The notes: generated by a model from the sequence alone, not told the origin. 46,665 nt of DNA from a virus (IMGVR_UViG_3300042894_004093:1-46665), one strand, 5' to 3'. Positions 34,865-43,396 are shown, counted from the stretch's first letter. Program-made: numbers and translations.

Positions 34865-35653
34865 TTATAGTATTATCCATTCTTCAGGGAATAAAGTTGA
34901 TGTGTTAAGGTGTGCATTAGCCGAACCGAACCAATTTTTTGTTGTTATTACTTTTTTGTTTTTGTTGGTGTTTAAATAAGCCCCCCACCAACTAAAAGTA
35001 CTATTACAAATTATGTTATGTTCACACAAACTCATTGTATACATATCCAACCAATCAGTACCTGAATTAAAAAATATTTTATTCGGTAAATAATCAAAAG
35101 AATTTTTAATACCGTTTATGTCATCACTAAAAATTAAAAAAGTTTTATCTCGCCCAATTAATTCAGTCGATGTTTTGAAATATTCGTCAGATTGTTGTGG
35201 ATGGTGATTTGGGTAAATTAAATAATCACCTCTTCTTACGTGTATTGATACGTAGTTATTAATATTTGGTAAAACTTCTATTATTTTATTTTTTATTTCT
35301 TCAGTTGGTTTAAATAAATCTATTATAAAATTTTTGTTGTTTATAAAATATTTTTCACTCTGAAAATAGCCACTTAACAATAAGTTACTACCTTTTACAT
35401 AATTTATAGTTTGATAACTAAACTGTCTTTCATTAAAAGTGTGATAATTTTGTGGTAGTTTTTCTATAAATGGTATCGATCTTAAAACGTTATTTTTGTA
35501 CGAATTGTAATCAGGGTCTACAGGTCTTATAAATTCATTTGAAAAGATGTAGTCCACTCCATTATCAATTGCTAAACTTATCGCTGCGGCAAGCTTAAAC
35601 ATTACATTGCCAAGACCACCCATATGATTAGTAGTAATAAAATTCATAATCAA
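34865..35653 (-). CDS. GT11 alpha-1,2-fucosyltransferase-like enzyme
   Basis: 262 residues, normal family length. Shows GGLGNVMFKLAAAISLA (12-28), the GDP-fucose binding motif HVRRGDY (138-144), FLIFSDD and the C-terminal CNSTFSWWGAYLN block of family GT11. It probably needs GDP-fucose, whose precursor is made by the gmd product; the reductase completing GDP-fucose is not in this window. Confidence 0.92.
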   Translation of the reverse strand: MIMNFITTNHMGGLGNVMFKLAAAISLAIDNGVDYIFSNEFIRPVDPDYNSYKNNVLRSIPFIEKLPQNYHTFNERQFSYQTINYVKGSNLLLSGYFQSEKYFINNKNFIIDLFKPTEEIKNKIIEVLPNINNYVSIHVRRGDYLIYPNHHPQQSDEYFKTSTELIGRDKTFLIFSDDINGIKNSFDYLPNKIFFNSGTDWLDMYTMSLCEHNIICNSTFSWWGAYLNTNKNKKVITTKNWFGSANAHLNTSTLFPEEWIIL

Positions 35654-36411
35654 TTAGCCCAATTCCATGTTTTTATATGTTCCTCAAGTTGCTCTTTGGA
35701 CATTGCCATTATTTTTTGATATTCCATCCCGTTATGACTATACATTGGGTTACTACCCGAACTATTATGTGTTCTATGATGTGTTAAATGATAAAGAACT
35801 CCATCAACCCTATATATTTTATAACCCATTTTTTCAATCCTACCCACTCTTTCCCAGTCTTCATGTCCCCAAGAAATGAAGTTTTCATTTTCTAAACCTA
35901 TTTTTGTGTATGTGTCTTTATTGAAGAATATAGCACCCCCCATTGAGTTTGGATTAAATAACGTACAAGAAGGTAAATTTACCGAGTTGAAGTCACCATT
36001 TTGTATAGTTTCAAAATAACTAACAGGTATGTCATAAAATTTTCCTTTATACGGGAAAACAAAGTCAACACCGCTATTTATCGCAAAACGACTTGCCACG
36101 TATTGTTCTGGTTTAAATAAAACATCAATATCATAATTTACAACAATATTTGTTTTTGACATCTTTGTCATGTCATTTAACATTTTTGTCCTATGAAATA
36201 ATGAATCTTCTGTTTTTTCAAACACATAATGTATTTTGTCAGAAATTGATTTAACAAACTCTTCGTTTGAAACTTTGTCTGATTCCATTACGATAATGTT
36301 TGTATCAAAATTTTTTTCTAAAAAATTAATTGTTATATTAAAATTTCTTTTTCTATCTTCACTATCAAACCTAATTGGTATGATAAAAGTAACATCTTTA
36401 AAATCTATCAT
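35650..36411 (-). CDS. Glycosyltransferase, galactosyltransferase-like GT-A
   Basis: 253 residues. A GT-A fold is shown by VTFIIPIRFDSEDRKRNF, the DxD in VVNYDIDVLF (D94, D96) and the acceptor/catalytic block ISWGHEDWERVGRIEKMGY, the W-G-x-E-D pattern of GT7/GT27-type enzymes. It overlaps the GT11 start by four bases (ATGA-type junction). Confidence 0.87.
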   Translation of the reverse strand: MIDFKDVTFIIPIRFDSEDRKRNFNITINFLEKNFDTNIIVMESDKVSNEEFVKSISDKIHYVFEKTEDSLFHRTKMLNDMTKMSKTNIVVNYDIDVLFKPEQYVASRFAINSGVDFVFPYKGKFYDIPVSYFETIQNGDFNSVNLPSCTLFNPNSMGGAIFFNKDTYTKIGLENENFISWGHEDWERVGRIEKMGYKIYRVDGVLYHLTHHRTHNSSGSNPMYSHNGMEYQKIMAMSKEQLEEHIKTWNWAN

Positions 36412-36412
36412 A

Positions 36413-37936
36413 TTACCTATTATTATATAAAAAGTTTATTGAATTGTAAACCGTTTGAGGGTTCATAAGTGGTGTTTCAGTTGGTGTCATGCCATGTTTT
36501 TTCTTATAGTGTTCTGTACCTTTTCTGAAGTTTTCATTCCACTCTGGAGTTCTTGCAATAGTACTTTCTTGAATTGAGTTTGGTATGTCAGTCAAATAAT
36601 CCCAACTATTATCAATATCGGCAAAATACCAAAATGGTGGATGAAAATTATTTTTTATTGCCTGAAATGTGTGTTCTACGTGTTCCCAAGCGTTCTTAAA
36701 CATTGGATCAAAAAATCCAATCTTTTCTAAAACGGAGCGATGGTAATAAGAAAACGCCCCAACACAATTTGGATAAAGGGCAATTTTGATTCCGTCGGGA
36801 TAAGGAATAATCATTCTTGGGTTGGGTTCACCATCAACGTCTTTCCTATCCTCAAGAGTTTTGAATCCTGTTGAACCTTTTTTATTGGCAGGCCCATGAA
36901 GTGCAAAGTTTAAGTGTTTAATCCCCGATAATACTGAATGTCTAATGTATTCCTCAAAAACTTTTTCATCTTTGATTAATATATCGTCTTCCATTAAAAA
37001 TATATGTTCACAACCTTTATCCATAAGATATTGCATTGCAGAATTTTTGGCAGCACCAACAGACATATTAGTTTCGTGTTGGATGAGGTGAGCTTGCTCT
37101 GGGTATGAAGAATTATCATATGGTGTTCCGTCATTAACAATAACAAAGTTTTTTATCCACGATGGAACTGTAAAGGCACTTTGTTTTATTCTATGTTCGG
37201 CATTATATGTCGTCATTCCAATACCAATCTTATCAATATTCATAGAAGCTCTCTCTTGTAATGTTCTATTATTTGATAACCTTATTGGTAATTTGTCACC
37301 ATACTTTTGTTCAAATATAACTTTATTATCCTCCCATTGTTGGTTTGTTTGTCCAACAGACATATGTGTTACTCTTATTTGCGTTGTAACACCAAGTTTA
37401 ACACCATTAAGATAGTTCTCAAAACAAAAAGGTATATCATAAAAATGGAAGCCGTCAAAACTTTCATCAAAATTATTTTTAATTTTTGTTTTATCAACAC
37501 AGAAAAATAATCCGTCTAACACAACAACCTCTTTAATTTTGTTACCTTGATCGGGAGAATAAGTGTTAGTCCATTTTTTACCTTCGTGTTTGTGTGAAAC
37601 AATTCCAGTCATTGATTCCTTCATCGTCCACCATCTGCCATCAATCATATCTGTCGTTCCTGCAATACCTAATATTCCGTATTCAGGATTTCTTTTGAAT
37701 AATTTCTGTACTTTTTCACCCCAATTGTTAGTATCAAATTCAATATCGTCGTGACAAAATACAACTAAATCATTTTCTGCTTCATTTAATATTTCATTGT
37801 AAACTTTAGCTAAACCCTTTTCACCGTTATTAACCTTTTCAATTACTTGAACCTTTTTACCCCCACCACAAGTTTTTTTATAATACTCAATTAACTGTGG
37901 GTTATGTTTTCTTGTTGAATATCCTATTGTAATCAT
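36413..37936 (-). CDS. Two-domain glycosyltransferase
   Basis: 507 residues with two GT-A domains. Domain 1 (1-~230) has AENDLVVFCHDDIEF (HDD 62-64) and LGIAGTTDMIDGRWW, resembling Glyco_tranf_2_5/StrF-type domains. Domain 2 (~236-507) begins KIGIGMTTYNAEHRI, has VIVNDGTPYD and the metal site IFLMEDDIL (316-318), and ends in an acceptor-binding region with GFFDPMF. Two transfer reactions, or a polymerase-like alternation, are possible. Confidence 0.85.
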   Translation of the reverse strand: MITIGYSTRKHNPQLIEYYKKTCGGGKKVQVIEKVNNGEKGLAKVYNEILNEAENDLVVFCHDDIEFDTNNWGEKVQKLFKRNPEYGILGIAGTTDMIDGRWWTMKESMTGIVSHKHEGKKWTNTYSPDQGNKIKEVVVLDGLFFCVDKTKIKNNFDESFDGFHFYDIPFCFENYLNGVKLGVTTQIRVTHMSVGQTNQQWEDNKVIFEQKYGDKLPIRLSNNRTLQERASMNIDKIGIGMTTYNAEHRIKQSAFTVPSWIKNFVIVNDGTPYDNSSYPEQAHLIQHETNMSVGAAKNSAMQYLMDKGCEHIFLMEDDILIKDEKVFEEYIRHSVLSGIKHLNFALHGPANKKGSTGFKTLEDRKDVDGEPNPRMIIPYPDGIKIALYPNCVGAFSYYHRSVLEKIGFFDPMFKNAWEHVEHTFQAIKNNFHPPFWYFADIDNSWDYLTDIPNSIQESTIARTPEWNENFRKGTEHYKKKHGMTPTETPLMNPQTVYNSINFLYNNR

Positions 37937-38493
37937 ATACCTGTACTCCCAAAACCTTTATCCGATCTATCTTTATCTTCTATATTTTTAACCTCATTAA
38001 ATTTAATCCATTTTCCACATACAACAGGTGTCAAAACTGCTTGTGCTATCTTTTGTCCCTTTTCAATCCTAATTAAATCTTTTGATGTATTAAAAATTAT
38101 TACCTTAATTTCACCCGTATATCCTTGATCGACAGTACCAGGTGAGTTCAATACCATAAGTCCTTGTTTGAGCGCTAAACCACTTTTACTTCTAACTTGT
38201 ATTTCATAACCATCTGGTATATCAATGTGTAAACCTGTTGGAACTAAAATTCTATCTAAAGATTCTACATCCATTTCTTCTGTTGAGAACAAATCAAAAC
38301 CTGAATCTGTTTCATATGCGTAGTTAGGCGATACTGAACTCTCATTACTTTTTGAGAACTCCACAGTTAATTTTGGTTGATACACACCCATGTCTTTTTC
38401 TAACTGCTCTATATCCAAACCGAACTCGTTTAATATTGCATTGTAATCGGTATCTGCTATTGAATCGTCAAATAAATCTTCAATCCCATTCAT
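37933..38493 (-). CDS. dut: dUTPase with N-terminal extension
   Basis: 186 residues. All five trimeric dUTPase motifs are present: YETDSGFDL (60-68), RSKSGLA (101-107), SPGTVDQGYTGEIK (117-130, catalytic D122), GQKIAQ (146-151) and RSDKGFGSTG (176-185). It hydrolyses dUTP to dUMP, limiting uracil in phage DNA and feeding dTMP synthesis. About 40 extra acidic residues precede the core. It overlaps both neighbours by 1-4 bases. Confidence 0.95.
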   Translation of the reverse strand: MNGIEDLFDDSIADTDYNAILNEFGLDIEQLEKDMGVYQPKLTVEFSKSNESSVSPNYAYETDSGFDLFSTEEMDVESLDRILVPTGLHIDIPDGYEIQVRSKSGLALKQGLMVLNSPGTVDQGYTGEIKVIIFNTSKDLIRIEKGQKIAQAVLTPVVCGKWIKFNEVKNIEDKDRSDKGFGSTGI

Positions 38494-39194
38494 TATTCTA
38501 AACTTTTTAATTTTTTTATTGTCTCAACTAAAACTTCAACATCTTTTTCACAATATTCAGATATTTCTTTTAGTTTTTGTTCATCCCAATATGCTGAATG
38601 AACTTTATCTCCTGTTATCTCACCGTCCTTTGGTGTTGGTATTCCCAAACAAGAACATAACAAATCAAGTGAACCTATTGATGTATAAGAACCATATTGC
38701 CAAATTTCTTTTGTATCAATTGCTTTAACTTCCCAAGGTTTGGTATTGTAATCTGGAAGTATCTTACTCGGCATAATTCCGTTTATTATCATTCTTTTTG
38801 CCATCATTGGGATGTCAAAGTTCTTAAGATTGTGTCCACAAAGATAGAAATCTAACTTATGACATCTATCAAGAAGGTTTCTTACTTGGAGTAACAGTTC
38901 CTTTTCGTCGTCACCTGAAAATGTTTGTTTTTTAATATCACCTTTGTCCATAACAAATGCCATTGAGACACAAACAATCTTTGCAAATTCAGGAACTAAA
39001 GCGGTTCTTTTCTTAAAAACCTCATCTTTTGTCATTCCTTCATCTTCGGGAAATCTTTTCTGAAACCAATCAAAGTATTTATCAAATTGATTTGCAAGTT
39101 CAGGACTAAATCTTTCACAAGATTCAAAATCAGGACAACCGCCAACGGTTTCAATATCCAAAAATAAAATTTTTGTAATGGGAATATTAATCAT
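38493..39194 (-). CDS. DEDDy 3'-5' exonuclease
   Basis: 233 residues of the DnaQ/PolB-exonuclease type. Exo I is FLDIET (D13, E15), Exo II is GHNLKNFDIP (D127) and Exo III is YCEKD (Y214, D218), which places it in the DEDDy class. As a free-standing enzyme it could proofread or repair DNA during replication. Adjacent to dUTPase, so a small DNA-metabolism pair is embedded in the glycan array. Confidence 0.9.
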   Translation of the reverse strand: MINIPITKILFLDIETVGGCPDFESCERFSPELANQFDKYFDWFQKRFPEDEGMTKDEVFKKRTALVPEFAKIVCVSMAFVMDKGDIKKQTFSGDDEKELLLQVRNLLDRCHKLDFYLCGHNLKNFDIPMMAKRMIINGIMPSKILPDYNTKPWEVKAIDTKEIWQYGSYTSIGSLDLLCSCLGIPTPKDGEITGDKVHSAYWDEQKLKEISEYCEKDVEVLVETIKKLKSLE

Positions 39195-39196
39195 TG

Positions 39197-40411
39197 TTAT
39201 TTAATTAAAGATTTGTAAAACTCTGCTCTTTCTCTTGTGACATTTGTAAGTTCATATTTGTCTTTTACTGTCTCATATAATCTCTCACCCAAATCGGTAA
39301 TCATGTTTGGGTTATTAACAAGAAGTTTAATATTTTTTGCCCAATCACTATGGTTTCTGTGTTCGTCAACAAGTAGAGCGTTACCATCAATAAAATTACC
39401 TTTATCCAAACTGTGTTTCAAATCAATAGTATATGGACCGACATTTGACGCAATTAACGCTTTCTTATAGAATCCCGCCTCAATGACTTTTAATTGTGAC
39501 TTCATTCTATTAAATACGTGATTTTTAATCGGTGCTAATGATATGTCAAACTTTGAATAGTTTTTAGCGTACGTATTTACGGGTCTTGTCCACACACGAA
39601 CATAATTCTCATCTAAAACACCAGGGTAATCGTTTTCCGTAAAAGTATCCAAGTACTCTTTATACTTCGGTGTGATAATTTTGTAATTGTTTGTAAAAAT
39701 ATTTTCATATTTTACCCAAACAGTTTCTTCAGGTTTAATAGGACGTTGTGTTTTTTCACCCGTGTTTTTATTTATTTCAGTAATTGTTCCCCTAATATCA
39801 AAACCACATAAGTGATATTGTATTTTATCTTGTAGTCCACTTAATTTACTTACCATACCATCAAGAAGCTTCAAATCGTGAAGATGGGATGAACCACCTA
39901 ACCAACCAACTCTTACTTTGTCTGAACTTAACGTAGGTTCATTGAATTGTGGATCTGTTGCGTCAACAGCATTTGGTAATACAATTACATTTTTATTAAA
40001 TTTTCTGATTTCATTTGCAAAAATTTCTGTTGTTGTAATTACATAATCACAAACTTTAAGATTTGCAAGAATTTTTTCATGTAATTTATTCTGTACAATC
40101 AATTGATGAATTGGGTGTTCTTTTGTTGGTAACCAATAATCATCAATGTCACCAATGACAACAATACCCATTCCTCGTAATTGTTTTATGAGATTAGGGG
40201 CTGCGTCATAATCAGAACCGATACTTCTATGGAAGTGTACAATTTGGTACTTTTTCCAAAAATTTATATCATTTACATTTGGTTCGTAATCTATATCAAC
40301 GTGAAAATCATCGGGATAAAGATTTTGTAATTTAACGTGTGGATCTACCGATCTGAATTTACCAACTCCCGATTTATCTGATGGTATGACTAATACATTT
40401 ATTTTTTCCAT
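39197..40411 (-). CDS. Glycosyltransferase family 4-like
   Basis: 404 residues, GT-B fold. The N-terminal domain has IVVIGDIDDYW and VCDYVITTTEIFANEIRKF leading to the linker motif VIVLPNAVD; the C-terminal domain has VRVGWLGGSSHLHDL and SLAPIKNHVFN followed by the E-x-G-like KVIEAGFYKKALIASNVGPY. First gene of the long minus-strand array; a host-like promoter and the terminator of the upstream operon lie in the 111-nt gap before it. Confidence 0.87.
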   Translation of the reverse strand: MEKINVLVIPSDKSGVGKFRSVDPHVKLQNLYPDDFHVDIDYEPNVNDINFWKKYQIVHFHRSIGSDYDAAPNLIKQLRGMGIVVIGDIDDYWLPTKEHPIHQLIVQNKLHEKILANLKVCDYVITTTEIFANEIRKFNKNVIVLPNAVDATDPQFNEPTLSSDKVRVGWLGGSSHLHDLKLLDGMVSKLSGLQDKIQYHLCGFDIRGTITEINKNTGEKTQRPIKPEETVWVKYENIFTNNYKIITPKYKEYLDTFTENDYPGVLDENYVRVWTRPVNTYAKNYSKFDISLAPIKNHVFNRMKSQLKVIEAGFYKKALIASNVGPYTIDLKHSLDKGNFIDGNALLVDEHRNHSDWAKNIKLLVNNPNMITDLGERLYETVKDKYELTNVTRERAEFYKSLIK

Positions 40412-40443
40412 TTTTATTTCTTTAATTTAGGAAAAATATACCT

Positions 40444-40476
40444 CAAATAAAAAGAAATATCAACTATAAAAACAAA
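40444..40476 (-). promoter_or_regulatory. Host-like promoter TTTG-N21-TTTATTTG, glycan array
   Basis: On the minus strand TTTG (40473-40476) is followed after 21 nt by TTTATTTG (40444-40451), one mismatch from TAnnTTTG. The spacing is the same as in the promoter at 15571-15603. It would start the array from 40411 leftwards. The -33 element overlaps the terminator's T-run. Confidence 0.4.
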
Positions 40477-40506
40477 AAACTCCCAACCTTAAAGGATGAG
40501 AGTTTT
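40465..40506 (-). terminator. Rho-independent terminator of the 40523-43360 operon
   Basis: Read on the minus strand, AAAACTC (40500-40506) pairs with GAGTTTT (40476-40482), with a smaller CCTT/AAGG stem inside, followed by an interrupted T-run (TTTTTTGTTTTT). It separates the upstream late-type operon from the glycan array. Confidence 0.75.
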
Positions 40507-40522
40507 GTAGGTGTAAAATAAT

Positions 40523-41110
40523 TTACTTTTGTATTTTTTTGATTTTAGTTAGTTTACCCTCAAATATGTGATTACCAACTCTAAATTTGAATACTTCGTC
40601 ACTTCTTGTTGTGGACTCAACAAGTAAACCGTTTTCCTTTAAAACGTCTTCTACTGTTTCTCTGATAATATCTCTTAAATCATTTTTATCAATACTTGGT
40701 GAAGATTGTTGTACTGTCCTATTAATAGTTTTACTTTCTTCATTAATTGGTTTAGGATTTGTACCCATAAGCCTTGATGCTTTTTCTACCAACTCATTTG
40801 ATAGAGTAGGTCCATTACCAATGCCTGGTTGTTCTATTGGGTGTTCCATCATCAAACGTTTAATTTCATCAGGAAGTTTAGAATTCATAATTCTATCTTC
40901 TGTGGGTAATTGTGGCATTTGTGTTTTGTTTTCATTTAACATCAAATCTGGTGGTAAATTGTAATTTGCATTTACTGGTTGATGTGATTCAACCATTGGT
41001 GCTGTATTAACCATAGTTTCTGTAGCATTACCTCTACCCATTGTGTTATGTTTTTCCATTATTTTTTTGGAAATCATTAACTTATTAATTAAATCTTGTT
41101 CTGAATTCAT
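40523..41110 (-). CDS. Hypothetical virion-type protein
   Basis: 195 residues. A disordered Asn/Met/Pro/Gln-rich N-terminal two thirds precedes a helix IDKNDLRDIIRETVEDVLKE (~139-158) and a small beta unit (VFKFRVGNHIFEGKLTKI). The helix resembles the targeting-like helices found elsewhere in the window. Last gene of an operon driven by the TATTTATA motif at 43376. Function unknown. Confidence 0.65.
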   Translation of the reverse strand: MNSEQDLINKLMISKKIMEKHNTMGRGNATETMVNTAPMVESHQPVNANYNLPPDLMLNENKTQMPQLPTEDRIMNSKLPDEIKRLMMEHPIEQPGIGNGPTLSNELVEKASRLMGTNPKPINEESKTINRTVQQSSPSIDKNDLRDIIRETVEDVLKENGLLVESTTRSDEVFKFRVGNHIFEGKLTKIKKIQK

Positions 41111-41114
41111 ATTA

Positions 41115-41495
41115 TTAAAATACTGCGTTTATGATAACTCTTGTCATACTTTTATCTCCTTGAGGATTGTAATTAGGACGTGGTTCATTAAAGGTTTCAG
41201 TTGTTGGTTTAAATGTTATTATTTTATCTACTCTGAACAGCCGCCAACTTGGTAAAGGTTTTTTTCCCAAATACGCTCTGTGTGACGAACCTTCTAAATC
41301 CCAAGCTCTTAAAACAGGATTACCCGCTTTACTATACCCATAACAAACAGGTTCAACAATTCTTAATCCTTTACCACCTGGTTCATCACCATCGTAATAC
41401 ACAATAACCCTTTGCCTCTTCTTAATAGCATCAACAATACTATCAATGGAAGCCACTTCAAGAATAAGGTTTTTATAGGTATTGTAAAGTTTCAT
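41115..41495 (-). CDS. Stand-alone WYL-like domain protein
   Basis: 126 residues. Residues ~17-102 follow a WYL domain: DAIKKRQRVIVYYDGDEPGG, then LRIVEPVCYGYSKAGNPVLR, and SWRLFRVDKIITFKPTTETF. WYL domains sense ligands or nucleic acid and are usually fused to DNA-binding domains; here there is none. The N-terminus MKLYNTYKNLILEVAS resembles the T4 capsid-targeting sequence. It overlaps the upstream gene by one base. Packaging into the virion is inferred. Confidence 0.75.
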   Translation of the reverse strand: MKLYNTYKNLILEVASIDSIVDAIKKRQRVIVYYDGDEPGGKGLRIVEPVCYGYSKAGNPVLRAWDLEGSSHRAYLGKKPLPSWRLFRVDKIITFKPTTETFNEPRPNYNPQGDKSMTRVIINAVF

Positions 41496-41782
41496 TATGC
41501 TGTAGGGGTGGTGTATGGTTTTTCTCTTTGATATTCATTTATTTTTATTTCATTAATCCTCTCAATTACATCAACAGATGAACCACCATTAGCGGTATCT
41601 AAAAATATACCAGTACCTTTTCCAAATTCATCACCATCACCCAACGCGTCAGGATTTGTTGATGAATATTGATTTGTTTGTTTATAATCATTTTTTGGGA
41701 ATAATTTTTTTCTTTGTTCTTCACCAATCATACCAAGTTCATTCATTGGTTGACTAAAATCTAATCTTTCCGTAGTTGCCAT
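41495..41782 (-). CDS. Small hypothetical protein
   Basis: 95 residues, hydrophilic, probably mostly disordered (Asn/Thr/Gly/Asp-rich middle), with a short helix SSVDVIERINEIKINEY. One-base overlaps at both ends tie it into the operon. No function assignable. Confidence 0.6.
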   Translation of the reverse strand: MATTERLDFSQPMNELGMIGEEQRKKLFPKNDYKQTNQYSSTNPDALGDGDEFGKGTGIFLDTANGGSSVDVIERINEIKINEYQREKPYTTPTA

Positions 41783-42252
41783 TACAAAAGTTTTTTCATT
41801 ATTTCGTTTATTCTTTTAAGATTTTCAGTTATTGCTACATCATCAGCAAATTTACTGTGTTCTTTTGATGGACGGTTCATGTCTGCCAACCATCCCATAT
41901 CATCGTAAATTTTATCATCAATTGGTTCTGGATTATATTCTTGTTCTATATGTTTGTGCATTGAGTCACCATTTCGCATATCTTCAAGTGTCTTATCAAC
42001 CCAACTTCTTACATAATCAGCACCATTCAAAATGTACGGAGCGTCTTTTCCGTCACCATCATACCCATCAAACCAATTTTTCATTCTACCCAGTTGTTGA
42101 TATGTTACATAACCAGTATCTCTCAATTCTTGGTTCCTATTGTGTCCCTCGGTGTTTGCGTCCGAGTTACCAACGTGATTGAAACAAGTTTCAAGATACT
42201 CAACAACTTCTTTTGGTAGTTGAATTGTTTTACCGTATAAATCTTTATTCAC
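41782..42252 (-). CDS. Hypothetical protein with C-terminal targeting-like helix
   Basis: 156 residues of unknown family, with aromatic-rich middle (QQLGRMKNWFDGYDGDGKDA; YVRSWVDKTLEDMRNGDSMH). The C-terminal ITENLKRINEIMKKLL is an amphipathic helix like those at the ends of other head-linked proteins here. It overlaps the next upstream gene by 8 nt. Confidence 0.65.
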   Translation of the reverse strand: MNKDLYGKTIQLPKEVVEYLETCFNHVGNSDANTEGHNRNQELRDTGYVTYQQLGRMKNWFDGYDGDGKDAPYILNGADYVRSWVDKTLEDMRNGDSMHKHIEQEYNPEPIDDKIYDDMGWLADMNRPSKEHSKFADDVAITENLKRINEIMKKLL

Positions 42253-43360
42253 TTTGTTTTAAGTGTTTAATTAATTTATTCAAACTTATTCCTTCTTTTT
42301 CTGCCAATTTTTTTATTGACTCAAGATTTTTCATCAAAATTTTTCCAATAACAGAATCATCATCATTGTCTTCCTTTTTGTCAACAATATCATCACGTTT
42401 AGATTTTTTATCTAATAATAATTCATCGAGCATTTGTCTCATTTTATCTTTACGTAGCTCAACAATCCTTTGTTTACCATCTTCATCTAATCCTGGATCA
42501 AAACCAAAAGACATACACCTTTCATACCTTTCAAATGGGTCTTTAATTTCTAAATTTTTAAATACCTTTAAACACCCCTTAAAAGTTTTAACATTTTTAT
42601 CTTCAATTTCCTCATAACCGTAAGCATCAGAAAAATCTTCTTCATCTAATACTTGTTCTTCGTTATCGGATTCACCAAAATAAATTCTTGCTTTGAATGG
42701 GAATCCACCACTTGCCATTCTTGCGAGTGACGCTCTCATATCTTGTGTCCAATGTGTGTGTTGTCCTTGATCTAATATTGGGTAAGTTGAATTTGAAAAA
42801 CTACCATCGGCATCAATAAATTCATCAATTTCACCTTTTGTCTCTTCTTGTTTATATTTTTCAGGTAATTTACTTCTTAATTTTATACCCGCTTTGTCTG
42901 CTAACATTATAATAAAAGGTGTTGCTAAAGATGAGCCTGGTACTATTTGAAATACAACTAACGGTAATACTTTGAGAACGTCTGCTGATTGTGATTTTAT
43001 AAATGTAACCTCTTCTTTATCTAAATTAAAGTCTCCATTTTTCATATATGAATTAAGTGCTTTTGAAACAATTTTAGATAAAACTCTAGTTTCATAAAAT
43101 TCTTTTTTTGTGTCTTCTAAAAACTTTTTGAAGTATTTTGTTAAAGTTTCTGGTGCAATTCTTTTACCACTATCTAATAGTCTTGAAATTAATCTTTTAA
43201 CTCTTTTCTCTTCGTGTTTAGGTAAATCTATTTTTCTATCTTCCTTTTTTGCTTCAGTCAAAGTATCGGACACAGAATAGTATAATGATATTTTATTACC
43301 CTTATCTTTCAGAAAAAAATAATAAGGTTTATTAAAATATTCTTTATCAAACTCAATCAT
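42245..43360 (-). CDS. LETM1-like hydrophobic-helix protein
   Basis: 371 residues. Residues ~70-170 resemble the conserved core of LETM1-like proteins: TKYFKKFLEDTKKEFYETRV, then VLKVLPLVVFQIVPGSSLAT and PFIIMLADKAGIKLRSKLPE, where a K-x-x-P hydrophobic helix is followed by an xLPxx segment. In eukaryotes LETM1 is an inner-membrane ion exchanger with a ribosome-binding domain; what a phage copy would do is unknown. The C-terminal part is charged with acidic stretches. The similarity is from memory of the motif, so moderate confidence. Confidence 0.6.
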   Translation of the reverse strand: MIEFDKEYFNKPYYFFLKDKGNKISLYYSVSDTLTEAKKEDRKIDLPKHEEKRVKRLISRLLDSGKRIAPETLTKYFKKFLEDTKKEFYETRVLSKIVSKALNSYMKNGDFNLDKEEVTFIKSQSADVLKVLPLVVFQIVPGSSLATPFIIMLADKAGIKLRSKLPEKYKQEETKGEIDEFIDADGSFSNSTYPILDQGQHTHWTQDMRASLARMASGGFPFKARIYFGESDNEEQVLDEEDFSDAYGYEEIEDKNVKTFKGCLKVFKNLEIKDPFERYERCMSFGFDPGLDEDGKQRIVELRKDKMRQMLDELLLDKKSKRDDIVDKKEDNDDDSVIGKILMKNLESIKKLAEKEGISLNKLIKHLKQSE

Positions 43361-43375
43361 AGGTACACTTTTTCA

Positions 43376-43383
43376 TATAAATA
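43376..43383 (-). promoter_or_regulatory. TATTTATA late-type promoter motif, 43360 operon
   Basis: Exact TATTTATA on the minus strand, 15 nt upstream of the ATG at 43360. It forms a divergent pair with the motif at 43397-43404. Confidence 0.55.
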
Positions 43384-43396
43384 CTTTCATTAATTG

